Positions 1-5,024 of a DNA stretch of 5,024 nucleotides are shown one piece after another; within the stretch, counting starts at the first letter, position 1, and the number at the start of each line of letters is the position of its first letter. Source of the stretch: an uncultured Bacteroidota bacterium (lineage in GTDB: Bacteria > Bacteroidota > Bacteroidia > Bacteroidales > UBA12481). The notes beneath the pieces are model-generated. The model was not told the origin of the DNA and did no database searches. It saw only the letters and a program-made list of their open reading frames with translations. Made by a program: the position numbers and the translations under genes. The DNA is taken from contig CAILAQ010000950.1 of assembly GCA_903832165.1 (NCBI GenBank), positions 1 to 5,024 on the forward strand, in the 5' to 3' direction.

Positions 1-740
1 ATCAGCCGTTCATTCTGAGTTAAGCTTCCCGCACCAAAAATTGTCCATTTAGTTGCGTCTAACACCGTTCCTGTAAAATTATCACCCGGGCTCTTGTCGT
101 TCATGTGCCAAACCGATCGGTACTGGCTGTTGCTCCAGGTGCCGCTGACATTCCACTGCGCTGAAGCAGCAGCATTTCCATAAAAGATATAAAGTGTAGT
201 ATTGGCTGTTTTTGAAAGCGATGGAACATTTACCCAGGCAATCAGCTGTCCGGTGGCCGGGTCATATTTTTCTATTTCGTGGTTGAGTTTAGTGGTTCCG
301 TCAGAAGAGGTAAACTTGATATCCGACCCATCGCTTTTGGCAACTTTTCCACCATTGGCAACGGATTTAAAATCAGCATCTGTCCTGGAAATTAAGACAG
401 GAAAGTTTGCCAAAGAACCCGTGCCCGGGATTTTCGTTTCATCAATGATGATCTTTTTACGATAGAGCCACAGGTTATCAAAATTCGTTCCTGTAACCGT
501 CACACTCGTCCCCCCTGCGGTCGTCCCCGAAGCCGGGCTTATGGAGGTAATGGTTGGTGTAGCCGGAGGAGCAGGAGTATACACAGAAGGAAATCCACTG
601 GTTTTGTTTCCTGATGTTACACCGGGTTTGGGTACTTCGCTGACAACAGCCCCTGCAGATGCTAGAAACCAGACAAAGGCAGCCACGGCAAAGATTCTGC
701 TTTGCTTGCTGCGAGCTGCTTTTGAATGATTTTGTATCAT
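1..740 (-). CDS. Secreted DUF2341 protein with TIG-like start (3' end missing)
   Basis: This is the first 246 codons of a gene that continues past the left edge. The ATG at 740-738 gives a signal peptide: basic residues to R15, a hydrophobic stretch at about 16-33 and a possible cleavage after the ASA at 27-29. A Pro/Thr-rich linker follows. Residues 62-88 match the opening strand of an IPT/TIG domain (TITSISPASGTTAGGTSVTV), but the usual remaining ~50 residues are absent. Residues ~89-189 are a DUF2341 domain, recognisable from WLYRKKIIID, GSLANFPVLIS, SDGSDIKFTSSDG, HEIEKYD and YIFYGN. From ~209 (VWHMND, then NFTGTVLDATKWT) a concanavalin A-like jelly roll seems to begin. Such proteins are exported, often multidomain, and probably bind glycans or surfaces; this is family knowledge, and the actual ligand is unknown. 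The missing C-terminus could carry a type IX secretion signal. The start lies 23 bases beyond the last base of the receiver gene's stop codon, so co-transcription is plausible. Confidence 0.85.
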   Translation of the reverse strand, partial: MIQNHSKAARSKQSRIFAVAAFVWFLASAGAVVSEVPKPGVTSGNKTSGFPSVYTPAPPATPTITSISPASGTTAGGTSVTVTGTNFDNLWLYRKKIIIDETKIPGTGSLANFPVLISRTDADFKSVANGGKVAKSDGSDIKFTSSDGTTKLNHEIEKYDPATGQLIAWVNVPSLSKTANTTLYIFYGNAAASAQWNVSGTWSNSQYRSVWHMNDKSPGDNFTGTVLDATKWTIFGAGSLTQNERL

Positions 741-763
741 GGTTTATATTATCGGACGATCAT

Positions 764-1132
764 CTACTCCACTTCCGATCCCATTCCTCCGATCACCTCC
801 GATACTTTGTCAAAATCATCCGCTTTATTAAAGAAATAATCGGCACCCGATTGCAAGGCCAGCTGCCGGTAATAGGCTGAAGCAAAAAAAGTAAGAATGA
901 TGATTTTGATGGTTTTATCCTCTTTGCGGATCTCCTTCAAAACTTCGATGCCGCTTAATCCGGGCATTTGAATGTCAACTATTGCCAGATCCGGCTTAAA
1001 CATCCTTAATGATTCAAGAGTATCCGTTCCATTATCGCACAACGCAACAATCTCCACGTGCCTGTGTTTACACGCCATCTCCTGCAACCTTTCCAGAATC
1101 AAATCGGAATCATCGGCTAATAATACTTTCAT
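764..1132 (-). CDS. Stand-alone receiver (REC) response regulator
   Basis: This 122-residue protein consists of a single CheY-like receiver domain and has no output domain. The acidic pair D7/D8, phospho-acceptor D53 (in IVDIQMPG), switch residue T81 and conserved K103 are all present, so it should accept phosphate from a histidine kinase. The closest kinase candidate is the HisKA_3 enzyme encoded at 1898-3031, two genes upstream on the same strand. Without an output domain it probably acts by protein contact, as a phosphate sink or as a relay intermediate; which of these is inference. The ATG at 1132-1130 places MKVLLADDSD at the exact start of the fold, and the gene ends with TAG. A secreted DUF2341 protein gene starts 23 bases after the stop. 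The upstream spacer contains the repeat cluster at 1187-1249. Confidence 0.93.
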   Translation of the reverse strand: MKVLLADDSDLILERLQEMACKHRHVEIVALCDNGTDTLESLRMFKPDLAIVDIQMPGLSGIEVLKEIRKEDKTIKIIILTFFASAYYRQLALQSGADYFFNKADDFDKVSEVIGGMGSEVE

Positions 1133-1169
1133 GACAGTCCATGTTATTTTAACAGGATGAAAGTATTGC

Positions 1170-1176
1170 CAAAATA
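1170..1176 (-). promoter_or_regulatory. Weak candidate -7 element
   Basis: Read on the minus strand this is TATTTTG, a near match to the Bacteroidota -7 element TAnnTTTG but one base short in the spacer. It lies 38 bases upstream of the receiver gene's ATG. No TTG stands about 20 bases further upstream; that place is taken by the first TGTAGGATAAA repeat. This would fit a promoter needing an activator, but the match is poor enough to be chance. Confidence 0.25.
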
Positions 1177-1186
1177 CAAGGTGGCC

Positions 1187-1249
1187 TGTAGGATAAAGGG
1201 TAACTGTGTGTAGGGAAAAGTCTGATATTCTTGTAGGATAAATCTTACA
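1187..1249. promoter_or_regulatory. Three spaced TGTAGG-type repeats, candidate operator
   Basis: On the plus strand TGTAGGATAAA occurs exactly at 1187-1197 and 1232-1242. A two-mismatch copy (TGTAGGGAAAA) lies at 1209-1219. The start-to-start distances are 22 and 23 bp, about two helical turns, so the copies would face the same side of the DNA. The 1232 copy is also the left arm of an imperfect inverted repeat (TGTAGGATA/AATCTTACA, 1232-1249, 7 of 9 pairs matching). The cluster lies 55-117 bases upstream of the receiver gene's ATG. Regular spacing and dyad symmetry are typical of sites for dimeric helix-turn-helix regulators. The NarL-type protein encoded next door is the obvious candidate binder, but that link is inferred from position only. 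Confidence 0.5.
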
Positions 1250-1293
1250 GAAGAGTGTGCACAGCCACTATTAACTGACGTCTGTTGCCAATC

Positions 1294-1920
1294 CTAAATG
1301 AGTTTGTTCTCCAAACAGTACCTGGTGAGTTCCGTATTTTTGCCCAATTCCATTTTCTCCATAATACGGCTTCTGTAAGTACTTACGGTTTTATTGGATA
1401 TAAAAAGCTCATCTCCGATTTCCTGAAGTGTTTTTCCATCTGCAAGTTTGATCATAATCTCGAATTCACGAGCAGAAAGAATATCATGTTTCTGCAGATA
1501 GACCTCCTTGTCAAGATGAAGAGCCAGGCTCTCTGCAATGGATTCTGAAATGTACTTTCCGCCTGCCGACACTCTTTTTACTGCCACAAGCAGTTCTTCC
1601 GAAGCCGTATCTTTGGTAAGGTAACCGGAGGCTCCGAGTTTAATGGCGCGTATAGCATATTGTTCCTGTGGAAGCATACTTAGCATCAGCACATTTGTTG
1701 ATGGCCATTTTTCTTTAATCGCCTGAAGAACTTCCAGTCCGTTCCTGCCGGGCAATGAAATATCGAGCAAAACAATATCGAAAACCTCTGTTTTTAAAAA
1801 AGATAGCGCTTCATTGCCATCTCCTGATTCCCGGACTAAAATCTCCCCATCCAGTTGTTGCAGAATTTGCGTAAGTCCGTCGCGAACAATCTTATGGTCA
1901 TCGCAAATCAGAATTTTCAT
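1294..1920 (-). CDS. NarL/FixJ-type response regulator (REC + LuxR-type HTH)
   Basis: This is a 208-residue transcription factor of the usual length for the NarL family. The receiver covers residues 1-~118, with acidic residues D7/D8, phospho-acceptor D53 (LLDISLPG), S81 and K103 (YLTKD). A linker leads to the LuxR-type DNA-binding domain at ~147-203: LSAREFEIM, then LADGKTLQEIGDELFIS, and a recognition helix in NKTVSTYRSRIMEKM. All expected phosphorylation residues are present. The ATG at 1920-1918 lies inside the 3' end of the kinase gene, giving a 23-nt overlap in a different frame. This suggests translational coupling and points to the HisKA_3 kinase as its cognate partner. A short AAGAG stretch stands 5 bases before the ATG, at best a weak ribosome site. 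The stop is TAG. Its target genes are not known; the repeats at 1187-1249 just downstream of its gene are candidate sites. Confidence 0.95.
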   Translation of the reverse strand: MKILICDDHKIVRDGLTQILQQLDGEILVRESGDGNEALSFLKTEVFDIVLLDISLPGRNGLEVLQAIKEKWPSTNVLMLSMLPQEQYAIRAIKLGASGYLTKDTASEELLVAVKRVSAGGKYISESIAESLALHLDKEVYLQKHDILSAREFEIMIKLADGKTLQEIGDELFISNKTVSTYRSRIMEKMELGKNTELTRYCLENKLI

Positions 1921-3031
1921 CAGCTCTTATATGATTTAATGGAAAGATAAGCATTATTAAAGTCCCGTGATCAGGTTCACGGCAAATATCAAAAGTGCCT
2001 CCCATAGAAGCGGCCCTTTCCTTCATGCTAATAATCCCAAATGATGTTTTCGACTTTATTTCATCTTCAGCAATTCCAATCCCATTATCGGAAATCCCAA
2101 AATAAACAGATTCGCCCGCCTTGTTCAGCGCGATATCCACGTGGGTGGCCTGTGAGTGCCTTGCAACGTTTGTCAGTGATTCCTGCATGATCCTGTATAC
2201 CGTAAGAGAAGCCTCCGGTGTAATCGGTACTCCGGAATCCATATCGAGAAAAAGCTCAATTCCTGTTCTTTGTGCAAATTCTTTAGTGTACCATTCTATC
2301 GCTGCCACGATTCCAAGATCATCAATAATCTGAGGCCTTAACTGCGAGGTAAGCCGCTGAACCGTCTTGATTATGTCGCTGACCAAAACCGACACATTCT
2401 TGATTTTCAAAACCACTTCGTTGTCGGGAACCATTTGTTTGATTATTCCCAGGTCAATTTTGACAGCAGTCAGAGCCTGGCCAAGATCATCGTGAAGTTC
2501 GCGGGAAATAGCTACTCTTTCATTCTCCCTTACTTTCTCTATATATTGGGTTAACCGGTGCTGTTGCTCCAGAGAACTTTTTAATTCATTGGCTGATTCT
2601 TTCAGCAGTGCTGCATCCCTGACAATTGATTGTTTATGATTGAAAAGTTCAAGAAACACGTTGATTTTACAGGTCAGGATATGACAGTCAACTGGTTTAA
2701 ACATATAATCGATAGCCCCGTGCGTGTAACCCTGGAACACTTCAACTTCACTGATGTGAGCGGCAGTCAGAAAAATAACCGGCACTTTGTCCCCCGATCT
2801 TTCATCATTCAACCTCACTGCAAGTTCATAACCTTTCATTCCGGGCATCCAAACGTCGATGATCGCCAGCGCAAGTTCAATTCCACGGGTTTTTTCCAGA
2901 GCCTCATAACCCGAATGTGCCTGGATCAGGTTGGCTTCGACATTCTCGATGACAGCTTCAAGGAAAGCCAGATTTTCCTCGGTGTCGTCAACAATGAGAA
3001 TATTTGGTAAATGTTCCTTGTTTTCAGTCAT
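1898..3031 (-). CDS. Soluble hybrid histidine kinase (REC-HisKA_3-HATPase)
   Basis: This is a 377-residue cytoplasmic kinase with the receiver in front instead of a sensor. Residues ~9-130 form the receiver, with D15/D16, phospho-acceptor D59 (IIDVWMPG), T89 and K112 (FKP). Residues ~131-170 form a charged, probably coiled-coil helix. The HisKA_3 dimerisation domain follows: ERVAISRELHDDLGQ, with phospho-histidine H180 and the D181-x3-Q185 motif that in this family supports phosphatase activity. LRPQIIDDLGI ends that domain at ~231-241. The ATPase domain has the N box (QESLTNVARHS, 283-293), the G1 box (DNGIGI, 315-320) and a G2-like FGIISMKERA followed by MGG (331-345) and GT at 356-357. There is no signal peptide or transmembrane segment. 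It should phosphorylate, and perhaps dephosphorylate, the NarL-type regulator whose gene overlaps its 3' end. What phosphorylates D59 and how this alters kinase activity is not visible. The ATG at 3031-3029 is well placed, and a good promoter match lies just upstream. Confidence 0.95.
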   Translation of the reverse strand: MTENKEHLPNILIVDDTEENLAFLEAVIENVEANLIQAHSGYEALEKTRGIELALAIIDVWMPGMKGYELAVRLNDERSGDKVPVIFLTAAHISEVEVFQGYTHGAIDYMFKPVDCHILTCKINVFLELFNHKQSIVRDAALLKESANELKSSLEQQHRLTQYIEKVRENERVAISRELHDDLGQALTAVKIDLGIIKQMVPDNEVVLKIKNVSVLVSDIIKTVQRLTSQLRPQIIDDLGIVAAIEWYTKEFAQRTGIELFLDMDSGVPITPEASLTVYRIMQESLTNVARHSQATHVDIALNKAGESVYFGISDNGIGIAEDEIKSKTSFGIISMKERAASMGGTFDICREPDHGTLIMLIFPLNHIRADENSDLR

Positions 3032-3038
3032 TTAATCG

Positions 3039-3069
3039 CAAAATTACTAAATCTTTTCTGACCCGACAA
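3039..3069 (-). promoter_or_regulatory. Bacteroidota-type promoter of the kinase-regulator operon
   Basis: On the minus strand a TTG (3069-3067) is followed after 20 bases by TAATTTTG (3046-3039), an exact match to the Bacteroidota -7 consensus TAnnTTTG with proper spacing to the -33 TTG. Only seven bases (CGATTAA) separate it from the kinase ATG. If transcription starts at the usual distance, the leader would be only a few bases long, so translation would begin nearly leaderless. No Shine-Dalgarno sequence is present. It is the best promoter match I found in the window. Confidence 0.55.
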
Positions 3070-3073
3070 CTGA

Positions 3074-3150
3074 GATCCCCCGGTTGAAGCCCAGGGCTAC
3101 TGATACAAACCATTTTGGATCCCCGGGTTGAAACCCTCATCTATTCATAC
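3074..3150. repeat. Two copies of a 33-bp palindrome-rich intergenic element
   Basis: The segments 3074-3106 and 3118-3150 align without gaps at 25 of 33 positions. They share GATCCCC, GGTTGAA, CCC, CTA and a final ATAC, and have a 44-bp period. Each can form a short hairpin: AGCCC-A-GGGCT in the first (3089-3099) and GGGTT-GA-AACCC in the second (3125-3136). Short GC-rich elements of the CCGGGTTGAAACCC type resemble dispersed REP-like intergenic repeats; I infer this from their look, not from a genome count. They lie between the SGNH gene's end and the kinase promoter. No T-run follows the stems, so an intrinsic terminator role is not convincing, though the structures could protect the SGNH mRNA's 3' end. 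Confidence 0.55.
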
Positions 3151-3175
3151 CTGATTCTTAAACCTTGTTACTAAT

Positions 3176-3196
3176 TTTTGCCTTCTGCCCTCTGCC
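3176..3196. repeat. Degenerate heptamer tandem repeat
   Basis: Three adjacent 7-bp units read TTTTGCC, TTCTGCC and CTCTGCC on the plus strand, followed by TTAT. The array ends 3 bases from the SGNH stop codon, so it forms the start of that mRNA's 3' untranslated region (GGCAGAGGGCAGAAGGCAAAA on the coding strand). It looks like a short minisatellite formed by slippage. No function is evident. Confidence 0.5.
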
Positions 3197-3199
3197 TTA

Positions 3200-4963
3200 T
3201 CAATGCAGCTGCTCCGCCAATTTAGCCGCTATTCTCCGATAGCCTTCGGCATTGGGATGGAGTCCGTCGACAAAAAGTGTTTCATCGATTTTACCATCAA
3301 CCTTGAGCAAATCCTGGCCGACATCGGCATAGCGAACATTCATTTTACCTGACAACTGCGAATATTTCAGATTGAGGGCAGCCACCCGCAATTCCTGATC
3401 ACGGCGCGGGTATAATCCGAGGAGAAGGATATCGGCTTTCGGCTGCTGATTTCTGACAGACGCGAGCAGGAGCTCCATCCCTTCCAAAATCTCCTCATCG
3501 GAGTTCAGGTGCAGATTATTGGTTCCTATATTGATAATGACTCTTTCAGCCTGATAACCGCTCAATTCATCATGATAAACACGCCACAGAACATTCTCCA
3601 CCCTATCCCAGCCAAAGCCAAAATTACGGGTGCCCAGAGGGTCCAAAACCTTTTTCCACGAATCCTCGCCCCGATGAAGCGGGTTTGATGGCTCACCTGC
3701 CCAATAGTGTGTGATCGAATTACCAATGAATACTGTACGCGGAGGGTTATCATGGTTCATTTTCAGCAGCAGCTGATGGCGGCCTTCCCAATCATACATT
3801 CCGGGTTCACGATATTGAGTGCAGGGAATGGAAGTTGATGAAATTCCCACCGGCTGTTTCAGAATCAATCTTAAAGCTTTTTCATAGGCAGTGGCGTACT
3901 GCTGCATACCCAGATCTGAGGCGTGGGTTCCATCAACCATGGCGTCTAGGGAAAGTCCGAGTTCTTCATAAGTCAATAAATAGATTTCCTGCAGACCTTC
4001 CGATTTAAGTCTGGCAAATGCCTCATGCTGGGCCTGATTAGCATAAATATAATCCGCCTTCCTGACGGGGTTTATCGAACCGTCGGAATACCCGTCGTGA
4101 TCAGTAATAAGGACCGGGACATGCGGTCTGGTTTTTCTAAGCTGGCGTACAGTTTCGAGAAGGCGCCGGATTATTTCCTCCTTCGGCCAGTTCTTTTGCG
4201 GAACCAGGTTGGGAAGGCAGTCGAGCACATAAACTTTCGCATCGATTTCACAAAGCAGGTCTGTCATTTCCTTCTCCAGCCGGCCATTTCCGGAATAAGC
4301 CAGATTGATCACGGGCCTGTCGAGATTACGGCTGAGGATATTGGTCCAGGCCATGCCCGGCCTCGAAGCGCAGGCACCCTGAGCAATTGATGTCCCATAA
4401 ACAACTATTGGTTTTTCGAGCCGTAAAGGCAGAACAGAGAATTGCGCACTGTCAGAAACTCCGATTTCCATCCATTTAACTGAATTATAGAGAGGCAGAA
4501 ATAACCTGTATTCCCGGCCCTGGTTGTGATATGCATCTTTGGGATCCACCGTAAACTGATAAGATACCGTATCACCGAAGGAGTATCTTCCGGCGGCCCA
4601 GAGCCAGGCACCATCACTGTTTTTCGCATACAGGTCGACTCCGCTGACGCCGGTTGAAGGCATATGCGGCATATTCAGGTTGCCGCTGACAGTATATCGT
4701 ACAGATATCTTTGCGGCATTGCTTCGAAAGCGGATGTTCAGACCGGCTGAGTTTCTGGAAAGGTTCCAGACATCAGGCCGAACCGTTTTTTCCGCACGTG
4801 CCGGGAGCCGGTCATAAAAGGCTTTCGCTTCGCCGGGCCACGCCTGACCCTCAATCACGGGAGTTGGGGAAGAAGCTGGGTTCCACCATTTGATCTTTTG
4901 GGGAGAGGCGGTAAGGCCCATTAGGAGGGCAGAAAATAGAACGAGATTTTTTTTGAATAGCAT
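3200..4963 (-). CDS. Exported double-domain SGNH/GDSL hydrolase
   Basis: I take the ATG at 4963-4961 as the start. It gives 587 residues and places a signal peptide (MLFKKNLVLFSALLMGLTAS) at the very N-terminus; an in-frame TTG at 4996 would only add 11 residues before it. Residues ~25-175 form the N-terminal beta domain with the GxDLY motif (GVDLY, 108-112). The first SGNH hydrolase domain (~183-370) has nucleophile S192 in YGTSIAQG, G225 (YSGNG), N252 (DCLPN) and the D344-x2-H347 pair in VDGTHASD. A linker (CTQYREPGMYDWEGRHQ) leads to a second SGNH domain (~408-587) with S416 in FIGNSITHYW, the NFGFGWDR glycine block (447-454), GTNN (480-483) and D566-x2-H569 in VDGLHPNAEGY. Both active sites therefore look complete. 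Family knowledge suggests esterase activity, such as removing acetyl groups from polysaccharides; the substrate is unknown. The stop is TGA. No polysaccharide-utilisation genes are visible next to it, and the kinase gene has its own promoter, so it is probably a separate unit. Confidence 0.93.
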   Translation of the reverse strand: MLFKKNLVLFSALLMGLTASPQKIKWWNPASSPTPVIEGQAWPGEAKAFYDRLPARAEKTVRPDVWNLSRNSAGLNIRFRSNAAKISVRYTVSGNLNMPHMPSTGVSGVDLYAKNSDGAWLWAAGRYSFGDTVSYQFTVDPKDAYHNQGREYRLFLPLYNSVKWMEIGVSDSAQFSVLPLRLEKPIVVYGTSIAQGACASRPGMAWTNILSRNLDRPVINLAYSGNGRLEKEMTDLLCEIDAKVYVLDCLPNLVPQKNWPKEEIIRRLLETVRQLRKTRPHVPVLITDHDGYSDGSINPVRKADYIYANQAQHEAFARLKSEGLQEIYLLTYEELGLSLDAMVDGTHASDLGMQQYATAYEKALRLILKQPVGISSTSIPCTQYREPGMYDWEGRHQLLLKMNHDNPPRTVFIGNSITHYWAGEPSNPLHRGEDSWKKVLDPLGTRNFGFGWDRVENVLWRVYHDELSGYQAERVIINIGTNNLHLNSDEEILEGMELLLASVRNQQPKADILLLGLYPRRDQELRVAALNLKYSQLSGKMNVRYADVGQDLLKVDGKIDETLFVDGLHPNAEGYRRIAAKLAEQLH

Positions 4964-4981
4964 GGCTGAAAATGAAGTTAT

Positions 4982-5017
4982 AGATTCGAAGACCAATGAT
5001 GAGATTCGAAGACCAAT
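4982..5017. repeat. 16-bp direct repeat with 20-bp period before the SGNH gene
   Basis: AGATTCGAAGACCAAT is present identically at 4982-4997 and 5002-5017; as 20-bp units (4983-5002 and 5003-5022) they match at 18 of 20 positions. Each unit contains the palindrome TTCGAA. The nearer copy begins 19 bases upstream of the chosen ATG. The repeat does not continue at 5023-5024 nor before 4982, so there are just two copies. It may be an operator for two protein molecules on the same DNA face, or a recent slippage duplication. No promoter of the TAnnTTTG type is seen between it and the ATG. Confidence 0.55.
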
Positions 5018-5024
5018 TTTGAAT

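Noticed and set aside
1142..1154. Inverted repeat TGTTA-TTT-TAACA upstream of the receiver gene
   Set aside because: A 5-bp AT-rich stem is expected by chance in such a spacer, and it has no second copy or conserved position that I can show.
1256..1263. Palindrome TGTGCACA after the NarL-type regulator gene as terminator
   Set aside because: It has only 8 bp with no loop and no following T-run, so it is not a credible intrinsic terminator.
2630..3010. 126-codon open frame on the plus strand
   Set aside because: It lies entirely antisense to the receiver part of the kinase gene, which has clear motifs. The plus-strand translation shows no recognisable domain.
3074..3150. Start of a CRISPR array
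   Set aside because: There are only two copies at 76% identity with an 11-bp gap, and no cas genes are present.
4025..4390. 121-codon open frame on the plus strand
   Set aside because: It is antisense to the first SGNH domain, whose catalytic blocks are unmistakable, and its translation resembles no protein family.
4964..4996. Upstream TTG start extending the SGNH protein by 11 residues
   Set aside because: The extension would place extra residues before a well-formed signal peptide and would put the start codon inside the 16-bp repeat. The ATG at 4963 is better.

Overview
The window looks like a piece of a Bacteroidota chromosome. This rests on the protein families: a GxDLY/SGNH hydrolase fusion, a secreted DUF2341 protein with a TIG-type start, and a REC-HisKA_3 kinase paired with a NarL-type regulator. 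It is also supported by the lack of clear Shine-Dalgarno sequences and by one good match to the Bacteroidota promoter (TTG, 20 nt, TAnnTTTG). Genus cannot be read from the sequence. All five genes lie on the minus strand, so they read from right to left.

From right to left: (1) 4963-3200 encodes an exported 587-residue protein with two complete SGNH/GDSL esterase domains in tandem. A 20-bp tandem duplication lies just upstream of its start. (2) A 168-bp spacer (3032-3199) carries a degenerate heptamer repeat, two copies of a 33-bp palindrome-rich element and a promoter. (3) 3031-1898 encodes a soluble histidine kinase with an N-terminal receiver. It overlaps by 23 nt (4) the NarL/LuxR-type response regulator at 1920-1294. 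(5) A 161-bp spacer (1133-1293) holds three regularly spaced TGTAGG-type repeats. (6) 1132-764 encodes a stand-alone receiver protein. It is followed after 21 untranslated bases by (7) the 5' part of a secreted DUF2341 protein gene, which runs off the left edge at base 1.

The central genes form a two-component module with one kinase, three receiver domains and one DNA-binding output. No sensor or membrane domain is visible, so its input must come from elsewhere, perhaps through the kinase's own receiver. A reasonable inference is that the NarL-type regulator binds the repeats at 1187-1249 and controls the receiver gene and the exported protein behind it. The SGNH gene appears to be a separate unit with a probable role in deacylating polysaccharides or other esters. 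I see no mobile element, RNA gene, CRISPR array or clearly new system. The most interesting unexplained signals are the spaced repeats, the short duplication before the SGNH gene and the association of a lone receiver with a secreted protein.
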